Assembly (NCBI GenBank): GCA_964540895.1
Contig: CAZIOP010000001.1
Location: 1-64,000, forward strand
From: Patescibacterium sp964540895
GTDB taxonomy: Bacteria > Patescibacteriota > Patescibacteriia > Patescibacteriales > Patescibacteriaceae
Direction of reading: 5' to 3'
DNA length: 64,000 bases
Shown: piece after piece, positions 1-7,699 of the stretch
How the letters are laid out: each line of letters starts with the position of its first letter
How positions within the stretch are numbered: the first letter of the stretch is position 1
Translations under genes and position numbers: made by a program
Notes under the pieces: generated by a model
Databases searched by the model: none
The model's input: only the letters and a program-made list of their open reading frames with translations
Told to the model about the DNA's origin: nothing

Positions 1-14
1 ATAAAAACAAAAAA

Positions 15-1652
15 ATGAAAAAAATAAATGGTATTTTTTTTGCGGTTATGATGGTTTTTTCCATCATTTCTACCGAGATAAAGAGTCAAAATAATGATCC
101 ACATCAGATCGAAGGTGTCTTAGTTGAGCTAAGAGTATATTTGGCAGGTTATATGTCTACTAACATAGTAGATACCTTAATGAGAAGTGATCATCTTACA
201 AGTGGCTTGCTTCCGTCAACTCCATTAGATGTTGCTGGTGGAATGGGACATGTATTTCCGAATCAAAATAAATGGTTATCTTCAGCGAATACAAGATATA
301 ATGTTCCTGATTCTATTTTAAAAAAATATAACATAGTTTCATATGGACAAATAGAGTTACGGAAAGGTAGCATGTCAAAACCCTCAAGACAATATTCGGA
401 ATATTGCATGATATCAAGAAATGGAGATGTGCGTAATTTAGCAGGGGGTAGAAAAGTTCGCTTTAAAACTGTTTCCCAAGGTGACTATTATGTGATTATT
501 CATCAGGGGAACCATTTGTCTATTGGGAGTAAGAATAAATTTGATGTATCAGAACCAATAGTTCATGATTTTACTACCGGGCTAGATAAATATTATTCTG
601 AGTGGCTTGGTGGTCGAAGATATATAAATGATCCAGCAATAGAAGTAAGACCTGGTATTTGGGCTATGTATGGAGGTGATTGTTCTGGTGCGGGAATAGG
701 AGAAAATGGTCCAGATAATTTTGTTGATTTTAGTGATTTGTCATTTTTATTGAATCACTACGGTAGCAATATTTATAACCTTGGTGATCTTGAAGCTAAC
801 ACAAAAATATCAAGCTCTGATAGTATACTATTCTATAATTGGGCATTTTTTGGCAGTTATATTCCGTATATATGGACTACAATGCCAAATCAATACAGGA
901 TTATGATTGATACAAATCAGTTACCAACCTATAGACTTACAGCTGATGATTTTATTAAAAACGGAGATACCATAATTTTTTCAGTAGATATATCAAAGCC
1001 AGATCAAGATACGTTACTGTTTCGTTGGGCACAACTAATGTTAAAACTTAACTATAACTCTGCAATTAACATTGATACGATACTATTGCAATGTCCAATT
1101 GCAAACAGTCAAATATTTTTGTCTCAAAGTGTTCTTCAAATTGGAATGATGTCTAATAATCCGATTAAGGTTTTTAACACAGCGCCGTATCAGCTTGCAA
1201 AAGTACGAGTGGTTTTTAGAGAAGGGACATGTCCATCACCACAGGGCTTACTAAATTGGACAACAACAGGCATACGAACAAAAATATTTTCTCAGATTAA
1301 TGATAGTTTGAAAGAAATTACAAATCATGAATCACATTTTATTGATGATTCAATTGTGTTAGGAATTAATAGTATCTCAGGAGATAGACTTGATTATATG
1401 CTTAGTCAAAATTACCCAAATCCATTTAATCCGTTTACCGTTGTTAATTTTTCTATTCCGAAAAAAGTAAGCACGTCACTAAAAATATACAATATTAATG
1501 GGAAAGAAATCAGCACTTTAATTGAAGGGATTAAAGAAGCCGGATATTACACAGTTAATATTGATGGCAACCACTTAAGCAGTGGAATCTATTTTTATAG
1601 AATAACAGCCGGTGACTTTATAGAAACAAAAAAAATGATATTAATAAAATAA
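15..1652 (+). CDS. Secreted protein with dockerin-like segment and T9SS type A sorting domain
   Basis: 545 aa. An N-terminal signal peptide (Lys-rich start, hydrophobic core about residues 6-20) is followed by a long unclassified region. A dockerin/EF-hand-like Asp/Asn-rich segment lies at about 222-280 (starts GGDCSGAG, then DFSDLSFLLNHYG). The last ~80 residues (from NYPNPFNPF, about 465) form a beta-sandwich ending SSGIYFYRITAGDFIETKKM, the hallmark of T9SS type A C-terminal sorting domains. In Bacteroidota and Ignavibacteria this domain directs export and surface attachment. CPR genomes are not expected to encode T9SS, so its role here is unclear and recent transfer is likely. There is no SD before this ATG. 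The next gene has the same C-terminal domain. The family of the central region is not recognised. Confidence 0.85.
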   Translation: MKKINGIFFAVMMVFSIISTEIKSQNNDPHQIEGVLVELRVYLAGYMSTNIVDTLMRSDHLTSGLLPSTPLDVAGGMGHVFPNQNKWLSSANTRYNVPDSILKKYNIVSYGQIELRKGSMSKPSRQYSEYCMISRNGDVRNLAGGRKVRFKTVSQGDYYVIIHQGNHLSIGSKNKFDVSEPIVHDFTTGLDKYYSEWLGGRRYINDPAIEVRPGIWAMYGGDCSGAGIGENGPDNFVDFSDLSFLLNHYGSNIYNLGDLEANTKISSSDSILFYNWAFFGSYIPYIWTTMPNQYRIMIDTNQLPTYRLTADDFIKNGDTIIFSVDISKPDQDTLLFRWAQLMLKLNYNSAINIDTILLQCPIANSQIFLSQSVLQIGMMSNNPIKVFNTAPYQLAKVRVVFREGTCPSPQGLLNWTTTGIRTKIFSQINDSLKEITNHESHFIDDSIVLGINSISGDRLDYMLSQNYPNPFNPFTVVNFSIPKKVSTSLKIYNINGKEISTLIEGIKEAGYYTVNIDGNHLSSGIYFYRITAGDFIETKKMILIK

Positions 1653-1832
1653 TGCTATACATTTATGTAGCTATATATTTAGTTTTGAGTTTGTTACTTA
1701 AAATTTCTGATAGTTACAAAATCTGCGTTATAGTCATTGATATAAAATTTAATCCTGAGTATGAGTATACTTGGGATTTTTATTTATAAGTGATTAATGA
1801 ATTTTTAAAATCAACTGAAATTAGCCTTATTA

Positions 1833-1861
1833 TTGACATATTACCAATAAAACTGTAGTGT
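1833..1861 (+). promoter_or_regulatory. Candidate sigma70 promoter of the second T9SS-type gene
   Basis: TTGACA (1833-1838), a 17-nt spacer, then a weak TAGTGT at 1856-1861. The AT-rich 266-nt gap between the two secreted-protein genes otherwise shows only the AGGAGG SD at about 1909, which precedes the next ATG by 4-5 nt. The -35 is perfect and the -10 poor. Confidence 0.4.
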
Positions 1862-1918
1862 ATTGATAATCAATTCTTTACCAAAAAATTATTAAATAAA
1901 CGCCAATAGGAGGCCAAA

Positions 1919-3340
1919 ATGAAAAGGTGTATTATCACCCTAGTTTTAGTAGTATTAGTATTTTTTTCATCAATTTCTTATTCTCAGATAATCCCTGGTT
2001 TAAACTACTGTAGAATGACCGGGCATGGTAAAGGTATGAATATCACCTTTATAAACCCTCAATCAGGTCAAATACTTACAAAGTATGCAGGGCAAATAGT
2101 AGGATATGTAAATCCCGGAATTTTTACACCGCCGACTGTTTCGATATTTTACAGCATTAGTATGTTTGAAGATCCTGTTTTTCAGGATTCTTCATATATT
2201 GATACTGAAGTTAGTATGAACAGGACGATACTTAACTTGTTTTATTTATATAGTTATATATTATCGCTCCCATACGATAGCAGTACGGCAGCTTCTCTTC
2301 AAGCTATGATATGGAGAGAAACGAACCAATTGAATATTGGTTCAATTACTGACTCAGTGGTTAAGGCAAGATGTGAGCTTGTAGTAAATTACTTAGGTAT
2401 TAATTGGAGTGATTGTTTTCCCGAACAATCGCTAAAGCTTCGCTCAATAGGGATAGATGGAATACAGGCGGAAGTATTTCTTCCACTTTGTTCAATGTAT
2501 GGTCCAGTTAAAAAGATTCATTTGAGAATCACCGAAGGACAATTAAGTGATAGCGTAATAGATATTGATGACAAAGGAATCTCTCCGTTAGTGACAGTGA
2601 GCGGTGCTAGTAATGGGGCTATAATAAGTGCCTTCGCACCGTTGTTACCCAATGCGCCGGGCTCGCTAGCTGGAAGATTGATCCCTATGTCTGAAATATT
2701 CAGAAGTCCACATGGGGGAGGAGCTGTTATTCTCTCTCATTATACCCAAGGTTTCCCCTCTTATAAAATTGATTGGGGCACCCTTCCGGTAGAACTCACT
2801 TCTTTTATCTCAACTGTTAATATTAATAATGTTACATTAAATTGGACAACAGCGTCTGAACTAAATAATTCAGAGTTCCGGGTAGAAAGAAGATCTAATA
2901 GTAGTTGGGAAACGATTGGTTATGTCGCAGGTCATGGATCATCATCTATGCCTCATGCTTATGAATATAAGGACAGAGATATTCAATCAGGAAGATACGA
3001 ATACAGATTAATGCAAATTGATTTTAATGGTAATTATGAATATCATAATTTGAGTAATGAAGTGATTATTGGAATACCGGTAAAGTTTGAATTAAAACAA
3101 AATTATCCGAACCCCTTTAATCCTTCTACGACCATTAGTTATACATTACCGATTAATAGTGTAATTAATTTCAGAGTATATGATGTATCCGGAAAAGAGA
3201 TACAAAACAGTGTTAATGAACAGGCAGCTGGGTATTACTCAATAAAGTTTGATGGTAGTAATCTGAGCAGCGGGATTTATTATTACCAAATCACAGACGG
3301 AGAAAACGTTGAAACGAAAAAAATGATGTTATTAAAGTAA
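1919..3340 (+). CDS. Secreted thioester-domain-like adhesin candidate with T9SS type A sorting domain
   Basis: 473 aa with a signal peptide (residues 1-22) and a strong AGGAGG SD. Residues ~24-170 resemble bacterial thioester (TED/TQXA) adhesin domains: NYCRMTG places Cys31 and SLQAMIW places Gln128, the pair that forms an intramolecular thioester in that family. Residues ~289-385 match the PVELTSF...NWTTASE...RLMQID linker domain common before T9SS signals. Residues ~395-473 (NYPNPFNPS...SSGIYYYQI) are a T9SS type A sorting domain. The inferred role is a surface adhesin able to bind a target covalently. T9SS origin is firm; the thioester call rests on two short motifs. Like its neighbour, it looks foreign to a CPR genome. 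Confidence 0.8.
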   Translation: MKRCIITLVLVVLVFFSSISYSQIIPGLNYCRMTGHGKGMNITFINPQSGQILTKYAGQIVGYVNPGIFTPPTVSIFYSISMFEDPVFQDSSYIDTEVSMNRTILNLFYLYSYILSLPYDSSTAASLQAMIWRETNQLNIGSITDSVVKARCELVVNYLGINWSDCFPEQSLKLRSIGIDGIQAEVFLPLCSMYGPVKKIHLRITEGQLSDSVIDIDDKGISPLVTVSGASNGAIISAFAPLLPNAPGSLAGRLIPMSEIFRSPHGGGAVILSHYTQGFPSYKIDWGTLPVELTSFISTVNINNVTLNWTTASELNNSEFRVERRSNSSWETIGYVAGHGSSSMPHAYEYKDRDIQSGRYEYRLMQIDFNGNYEYHNLSNEVIIGIPVKFELKQNYPNPFNPSTTISYTLPINSVINFRVYDVSGKEIQNSVNEQAAGYYSIKFDGSNLSSGIYYYQITDGENVETKKMMLLK

Positions 3341-3362
3341 TATCAAATAAAGCATAATAATG

Positions 3363-3393
3363 AACCTATTTCTTTTAGAGATAGGTTTTTTTA
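3363..3393 (+). terminator. Rho-independent terminator after the T9SS-type gene
   Basis: A 7-bp stem (AACCTAT/ATAGGTT) with an 11-nt loop is followed by a T-run, 22 nt after the stop codon. Confidence 0.8.
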
Positions 3394-3425
3394 TTAATAT
3401 GTGGAGTTGAGGGAGGTGTTTAGGA

Positions 3426-3803
3426 CTATTTAATGTTCTGTAAATTATATTTAATTTTTTTTACCAAGGAAAAGTCTCTCAAGATTGAGGGTTTATGTAA
3501 TAAAATATTGTATCCCATTTTATTAAACCTTGGAATAAGGTGCCAGTGAACCTGATTTGCTTCGTCTGCATAAAGTAAATAAACTTTTTTAACTTTTAAG
3601 GTTTTAAGTAAGGCATTTCTAATACAATCAACTTTATCCATTAAGTGTTCGTAGTCTTTTTTTGATAGTAAATGTAAATCTTTGACTTTATTTTTCCAGA
3701 CTACAACAGTATGGCCTTTCGCAATGGGAAAATTAGCTAACGCAACATATAATTTTTTATCTTGAAAAATAATAGCTTTTGAGTTTGGTTTTGGTAATTT
3801 CAT
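3426..3803 (-). CDS. HIT-family nucleotide hydrolase/transferase-like protein
   Basis: 125 aa, the usual size of a compact histidine-triad protein. The C-terminal active-site segment reads NQVHWHLIPR at residues 83-92. The canonical triad is H-x-H-x-H; here the first His is Gln84, while the nucleophilic middle His (His86) and third His (His88) remain. The segment ANFPIAKGHTVVVWK (23-37) matches the family's P-x-x-GH-x-L/V region. HIT proteins act on nucleoside phosphate esters or adenylylated intermediates in the cytoplasm. A TATAAT box lies 6 nt upstream of ATG with no SD, so a leaderless transcript is predicted. It marks the left border of the accessory array. Confidence 0.8.
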   Translation of the reverse strand: MKLPKPNSKAIIFQDKKLYVALANFPIAKGHTVVVWKNKVKDLHLLSKKDYEHLMDKVDCIRNALLKTLKVKKVYLLYADEANQVHWHLIPRFNKMGYNILLHKPSILRDFSLVKKIKYNLQNIK

Positions 3804-3809
3804 AGAGGT

Positions 3810-3815
3810 ATTATA
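3810..3815 (-). promoter_or_regulatory. -10 box for a leaderless HIT mRNA
   Basis: On the minus strand TATAAT is followed by ACCTCT and then ATG, so transcription should start at or within a base or two of the start codon. No convincing -35 is visible. Confidence 0.55.
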
Positions 3816-3841
3816 TCATGTTAGTCCATTGGGTATAAAAA

Positions 3842-3885
3842 AATAGCCCAAGGTTAGGACTATTCTACGATGGGTGCCATCGTAG
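3842..3885. repeat. Degenerate cassette boundary R1 with perfect hairpin
   Basis: An AATAGCCC...GGACTATT imperfect stem is followed by GATGGGTG, matching the arrangement at the other boundaries (weak hairpin, then GATGGGTGGC). Here the conserved GATGGGTG is embedded in a perfect 9-bp hairpin, CTACGATGG-GTG-CCATCGTAG (3865-3885). A related fragment, CAGAACTATTGAG, lies at 3961-3973. Confidence 0.5.
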
Positions 3886-4035
3886 AGGATGTTAGAACTA
3901 AGATGAGGAAAGTAAGAATTACCCTACTAGGTGACTCACTATATATTTATGGGACATATCCAGAACTATTGAGCTAAGAAAATTTTTATACTAGATTACT
4001 TAATGAATTTGAAGAATTGAAGACTATTAGTTGAA

Positions 4036-4797
4036 TTATTTTTTTATTCTTCTATTGATCTTATATAAGACAATTATCAAAGTTCCAATAGGAATGATAA
4101 TAAGTGAATAAAGAACAGGGGTAGGAATATTTTTTACCATTCTATTAATATTTCTTTTGCGAATGTCAGATTCAGATGGCTGGATTTTTGCATTAAAAAA
4201 ATTATAGTCATCTTCCATAACTGGGCCATCTTCAAATTTGTTATTTATTTTTAGTTTACCTGAATTAATATCATAACTTAGATTCCTTTGGTAGGAGCAA
4301 TTATCATAAGTAAATTCATTTGATATTTGATTTATATCAGGAAATGGGTAGCTTTTACTCTCTTCAAGTACTTTAAGCAAACTGGGAGATTTACGAAAAT
4401 CAGGAGCCACATATAGATCAGTATAATATAAAAAGGTTTCTAGGTACTTACTAATATTTCTATTATTTATTATGACCTCTTCCTTGGCTTTTATAATAAG
4501 CTCATCCATTTCTTTTTTTGCAGCAGTATCCGTAATCTCATAAAAATATATGTTTGATATGTCACCAGAAAAGAAATGAGAGTGACATGTTCCTTCTACA
4601 CAAACTGATTCAGGAAGAATAGCTTTGTCACTTTCTGGATATTTACGAGCTAAAATAAAATTTGATTCTGTAATTTTTTTACCATTTTTTAATAAAATAA
4701 TATTATCAGGGTTTTGTCCGCAGGCACCACTAACTTTTTGAGGTAGGTATATGAATGGTATAAATAAAAAAACAATAATTGAGATGTATTTTGTCAT
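4036..4797 (-). CDS. Predicted exported protein with C-terminal membrane anchor
   Basis: 253 aa, no family recognised. A signal peptide spans about residues 1-24, and a C-terminal transmembrane helix (about 226-246) is followed by a basic tail (NRRIKK), so a type I surface-anchored topology is predicted. The exported part carries several Cys (Cys26, VCVEGTC near 65-70, NCSYQ near 170) that could form disulfides. There is no SD. A TATAAT box ends 7 nt before ATG, predicting a leaderless transcript. The -35 position falls on ATAACA inside boundary R2. It is the only gene of cassette C1. Confidence 0.7.
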   Translation of the reverse strand: MTKYISIIVFLFIPFIYLPQKVSGACGQNPDNIILLKNGKKITESNFILARKYPESDKAILPESVCVEGTCHSHFFSGDISNIYFYEITDTAAKKEMDELIIKAKEEVIINNRNISKYLETFLYYTDLYVAPDFRKSPSLLKVLEESKSYPFPDINQISNEFTYDNCSYQRNLSYDINSGKLKINNKFEDGPVMEDDYNFFNAKIQPSESDIRKRNINRMVKNIPTPVLYSLIIIPIGTLIIVLYKINRRIKK

Positions 4798-4804
4798 ATT
4801 TATT

Positions 4805-4810
4805 ATTATA
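4805..4810 (-). promoter_or_regulatory. -10 box adjoining cassette boundary R2
   Basis: TATAAT on the minus strand, 7 nt before the ATG of the cassette C1 gene. Seventeen nucleotides further upstream is ATAACA (4/6 match to TTGACA), which belongs to the repeated boundary sequence. The boundary may therefore supply the -35. Confidence 0.5.
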
Positions 4811-4825
4811 CCCTATTTTTATTAG

Positions 4826-4847
4826 CCTGTTATATTGATGGGTGGCT
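4826..4847. repeat. Cassette boundary R2
   Basis: TTATATTGATGGGTGGCT matches the flank plus outermost 3' end of tRNA-His (12483-12499), after which similarity is lost. The upstream hairpin half is degenerate. Confidence 0.6.
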
Positions 4848-4879
4848 AATCGAGAAGCTTGGGAAACTATTTTGATGGA

Positions 4880-5272
4880 TTATTTTTGTTTAAATAGTTG
4901 ATTTTTATAACTCAGGATAATAGAAATTATAATTGAAAACGGAAGAATATTGATTAGTATAACAGAAAGATTAATTGGATTGATTATAATTAGTGTTATA
5001 TATAGCAATAATGAAATAAAGAAAATAGAAATAATCTTTTTATCAATATTTTTATTTATTTTAACAAGATAGATATAGATTATGAAAGATAAAATAAATC
5101 CTAGGGCTCGTATTAATAATTCTAATAACATTACTGACCAATCAAATTTCCAATTTACTCCATCTGTGATAGCTAAATAAATTGGTCCCCAAGATAATAA
5201 AACCAGTATTAGAAATAAGCCACCATAATATAGCATTAAAATCCAAAGTAATATTTTAGAAAGTTTTCTCAT
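4880..5272 (-). CDS. Small polytopic membrane protein, unknown function
   Basis: 130 aa, about four predicted transmembrane helices (roughly 8-30, 42-68, 80-97, 100-121) joined by short basic loops (KINKNIDKK). No family motif is recognised. There is no clear SD (only AAGAAG near the start). It is the single gene of cassette C2. The low-complexity, very AT-rich composition is typical of this accessory region. Confidence 0.6.
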   Translation of the reverse strand: MRKLSKILLWILMLYYGGLFLILVLLSWGPIYLAITDGVNWKFDWSVMLLELLIRALGFILSFIIYIYLVKINKNIDKKIISIFFISLLLYITLIIINPINLSVILINILPFSIIISIILSYKNQLFKQK

Positions 5273-5389
5273 ACTTCTTGTTTAATTATATATTAACATT
5301 AAAAACTATACACTAACAAATCTGTAATTATTTCTAATATAACAAACTTATAGGATTCAATTAGGTCGCTAGAAGCAATAAAATAATAA

Positions 5390-5407
5390 TGGCCACAAAA
5401 TGGCCAC
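5390..5407. repeat. TGGCCAC direct repeat pair, 11-bp period
   Basis: TGGCCAC-AAAA-TGGCCAC. The same spacing and near-identical units (TGGTCAC-TATA-TGGTCAC) recur at the left ends of cassettes C5 and C6. The one-helical-turn period suggests a protein-binding site. Confidence 0.6.
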
Positions 5408-5452
5408 AATCTATAAAACGTAATGTAGTGCAATTCGTGCTGAGAACACAAA

Positions 5453-5524
5453 AACAGCCCGTAAACAGGCTGTTATATTGATGGGTGGCAAATGGGGCAT
5501 GTTCAGAACTATTGAGTGGGGTGA
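5453..5524. repeat. Cassette boundary R3
   Basis: A perfect 7-bp hairpin (AACAGCC/GGCTGTT, 5453-5474) is followed by TTATATTGATGGGTGGC, then a ~35-nt extension that is near-identical to that at R4 (ending CAGAACTATTGAGTGGGGTG). The hairpin is in the place of the tRNA-His transcription terminator. Confidence 0.65.
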
Positions 5525-6194
5525 TATAAACAAGAAGATTGGAAAGTCCTAATATTAATTCAATATAAAATTAGTATTAGGTAGATGTTCTTTAATGTAG
5601 TTTAAATCTTGCTCTGAATAGTTATTACCAGATAAATTCATAGTTTTGAGATTTTTTAGATTTCCAAGTTCCCGGGGTAATCCTGTTAATTTATTGTTTG
5701 ATAGATCTAAGATCTCTAAATTACTTAGTTGCCCAACTTCGGCAGGCACACCTGTCATAAGGTTGTTATTAGCCTTAAGCGTTCTTAAATTTTTTAAAAA
5801 CCTTATTTCTCCAGGCAAAGCTCCAGTTAAACGGTTATTTGATATATCAAGGATTTCGGTATTCGTTTTTTCAAATGTAGAAGATGGAACTTTCTCTAAA
5901 TTTTGTCCACTAAGGTTAATTGTTGTCCCACTATTTGATGGGGTTTTAACCTTATCTTTTTGTATTGGTACTAATGGTTTTGTTTCATTATTGTTATTAG
6001 AAATGTTGTTAGATGATAAAGAACAACCACTAATTATTAATATTATCGGTAGGATAAGGGGCAAGAATATTTTTTTCATAAAATTGTTTAGATTGAATTG
6101 GATTATGTTAGTGTACACTAATAGATATATTAAAGCCATTTTTAATTAATGAAAACTTATTATAAAAAATAGCCCAAAACTAGGGATATTTCTA
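5480..6194. mobile_element. Accessory cassette C3 (LRR lipoprotein, minus strand)
   Basis: The segment lies between R3 and R4, whose first ~45 nt are almost identical direct repeats. It holds one leucine-rich-repeat lipoprotein gene and no mobility gene. Confidence 0.5.
5555..6079 (-). CDS. Leucine-rich-repeat lipoprotein
   Basis: 174 aa from the ATG at 6079. A longer frame starts at 6139, but the internal start gives a clean lipoprotein signal (MKKIFLPLILPIILIISGC, lipobox ISGC, Cys19). A Ser/Asn/Thr-rich linker is followed by about four leucine-rich repeats of the xxLxxLxLSxNxLtGLP type (e.g. LEILDLSNNKLTGLP). It is probably an envelope-anchored recognition or adhesion protein. No SD is visible. 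It is the only gene of cassette C3. Confidence 0.8.
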   Translation of the reverse strand: MKKIFLPLILPIILIISGCSLSSNNISNNNNETKPLVPIQKDKVKTPSNSGTTINLSGQNLEKVPSSTFEKTNTEILDISNNRLTGALPGEIRFLKNLRTLKANNNLMTGVPAEVGQLSNLEILDLSNNKLTGLPRELGNLKNLKTMNLSGNNYSEQDLNYIKEHLPNTNFILN

Positions 6195-6240
6195 GATGGG
6201 TGGCAAATGGGACGTGTTCAGAACTATTGAGTGGGGTGAG
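6168..6240. repeat. Cassette boundary R4
   Basis: A near-palindromic AATAGCCC...GGGATATT hairpin (6168-6190) is followed by GATGGGTGGC (6195-6204) and the same ~35-nt extension as R3 with two substitutions. R3 and R4 flank cassette C3 as direct repeats. Confidence 0.65.
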
Positions 6241-6265
6241 GTAAACGAGATATTCAGAAACAGGT

Positions 6266-7525
6266 TTAGTTAGATAGACTATCTTCAAGGCCTATTTCAT
6301 AATTGTTATCTAGGTTTTCTAAAGGGAACTTATCTACCATTTCTAAAAACATGTTACTGTTTAACTTTTGCTCTGTATTAGTTCTATCTAAGATTTTTCT
6401 AATTTTTTCTAAATTTTGGAAAATAGCTGTTTTATTTTTAGTGATAGTGTCAAGTGATTTATATCTCAAAAGTCGATTAATTAATCGATTAATATCAAAT
6501 TTATTTTTTACATAATCTTTATTTTTAATAATTTCTCTATAATATTCTTGCTCTATATTATAAATATCAACAAAGTCAATATTTAAATTGTGGTCCTCTG
6601 GCATAAGAAATCTTTTAATAGCATCTTGAGTAATATTATGTGCTTGGTACTCAGGGGAATAGGCGTCAGTATACATTTTATTTTGCTTAAATTTATTAGA
6701 AACTAAGTTTTCTGCATATGTGAAAGATCGACCAATGCTAAAGTCATTGCCAATATGATGAGCAAACTCACTACTAAAATCGTGAAGGTTACTTTTTTCA
6801 AAAATATACTCAATATCATCTGCATCTTCAATTTCTATACTTTTTTCAAGATTAATTTCTACATTTTCAAAGAATAATGTGTTTGCAAAATAATGAGCAC
6901 GATGATCTTTTTGACTAGCAACATTTTTAAAAGCCCATTGAACAATTTTGTTTTTTATATCCGTATTATCTTCGGTATAGACAATTTCTATGTCTGGTCC
7001 AAATTTTGCAACAAAATCAGTAAAACGATTTTCAAAAAAAGAAGTAGGTACATCTTTATAAAAAGAGCCTGCTTTCATAAGAAAAGCATATTCCTGGCCA
7101 AGTTTTTCAATTTTCTGCTGGGTTGATTCGTTCCATTCAATTTCCTGTGTTTCTTTTTCTTTACTTAAATAGTCGGGTACCTCTTTTTGGGCAAAGTGAA
7201 CCGTGAAGGCAAGTGCGGCGATACTACCAGTTGTATATTTAGTAATATTCTTTAATCGTGTTAAAAATGTTTTTTTAAGTTCTTGTCTTGCAGATTGGTA
7301 TCCTTTTTGTATGTTTGAAACTTTTGATTCAAGCTTAGGGTTATCTTTAATAATATTTGCATCCATTTTTTGTTGATCTATAAAGTCGCTATTTGATTTT
7401 TCAAAAAAGCTTAAATCAATTTCAGTATTATTTTTTGTATCTTCAAGAAGCTGTTTGATATCAGTATTTTCAATTGGTTCAGAGTTTTCGATCTTATTAA
7501 AATTAGGTTTAAAAAGATTATTCAT
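6266..7525 (-). CDS. Unknown 419-aa protein with degenerate zincin-like motif
   Basis: Mostly acidic, helical and soluble-looking, with one weakly hydrophobic stretch near residues 99-112 after a basic patch. The segment SSEFAHHIGND (251-261) resembles a metallopeptidase HExxH helix with its first His replaced by Ser252 (S-E-F-A-H256). About 35 residues later PEYQAHNITQ (291-300) sits where many zincins carry a third ligand in an E-F-x-A-E context. A catalytically dead or altered metallopeptidase-like domain is possible, but no family is firmly recognised. Its ATG overlaps the stop of the 44-aa gene by 8 nt, suggesting translational coupling. No SD. Confidence 0.6.
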   Translation of the reverse strand: MNNLFKPNFNKIENSEPIENTDIKQLLEDTKNNTEIDLSFFEKSNSDFIDQQKMDANIIKDNPKLESKVSNIQKGYQSARQELKKTFLTRLKNITKYTTGSIAALAFTVHFAQKEVPDYLSKEKETQEIEWNESTQQKIEKLGQEYAFLMKAGSFYKDVPTSFFENRFTDFVAKFGPDIEIVYTEDNTDIKNKIVQWAFKNVASQKDHRAHYFANTLFFENVEINLEKSIEIEDADDIEYIFEKSNLHDFSSEFAHHIGNDFSIGRSFTYAENLVSNKFKQNKMYTDAYSPEYQAHNITQDAIKRFLMPEDHNLNIDFVDIYNIEQEYYREIIKNKDYVKNKFDINRLINRLLRYKSLDTITKNKTAIFQNLEKIRKILDRTNTEQKLNSNMFLEMVDKFPLENLDNNYEIGLEDSLSN

Positions 7526-7652
7526 GGTTTTTATTTTGGCTGTGCTCGAAAAGAACGTCTGTTATTTCATCACGTTCTTTTTCAGAAAGTCGCTTAAGAC
7601 CTTCAATGTACTCTGTATAAAGTAAAATAACTTGTTTAATAGCTTCTGTCAT
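7518..7652 (-). CDS. Small 44-aa protein upstream of the 419-aa gene
   Basis: Begins MTEAIKQVILLYTEYIEGLK and ends NHE. It is amphipathic, acidic and likely two helices. Its TAA lies inside the first codons of the 419-aa gene (shared ATGAATAA). The overlap and shared cassette suggest the two act together, for example as regulator or partner, but no known antitoxin motif is seen. The alternative is a non-coding leader. Confidence 0.5.
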   Translation of the reverse strand: MTEAIKQVILLYTEYIEGLKRLSEKERDEITDVLFEHSQNKNHE

Positions 7653-7699
7653 ACCTTAAGACTAGATTTTATATATAGTTTAAATATTACATTAATTAT

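Larger units (their letters stand above)
3870..4837. mobile_element. Accessory cassette C1 (one gene, minus strand)
   Basis: The segment lies between boundary R1 and boundary R2 and holds a single signal-peptide protein gene. Its start codon lies about 40 nt from R2. No recombinase or transposase is encoded. Cassette status is inferred from the repeated boundaries. Confidence 0.4.
4838..5479. mobile_element. Accessory cassette C2 (one gene, minus strand)
   Basis: The segment lies between boundaries R2 and R3 and holds one four-helix membrane protein gene plus the TGGCCAC iterons at 5390-5407. No mobility gene is present. Confidence 0.45.

Noticed and set aside
5390..5407. CRISPR-like repeat or array
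   Set aside because: The units are 7 nt with a 4-nt gap and only two copies; there are no spacers or cas genes.
5646..6149. 167-aa plus-strand ORF opposite the LRR lipoprotein
   Set aside because: It is the antisense shadow of repetitive LRR coding sequence. The minus-strand frame has a lipoprotein signal and clear repeats.
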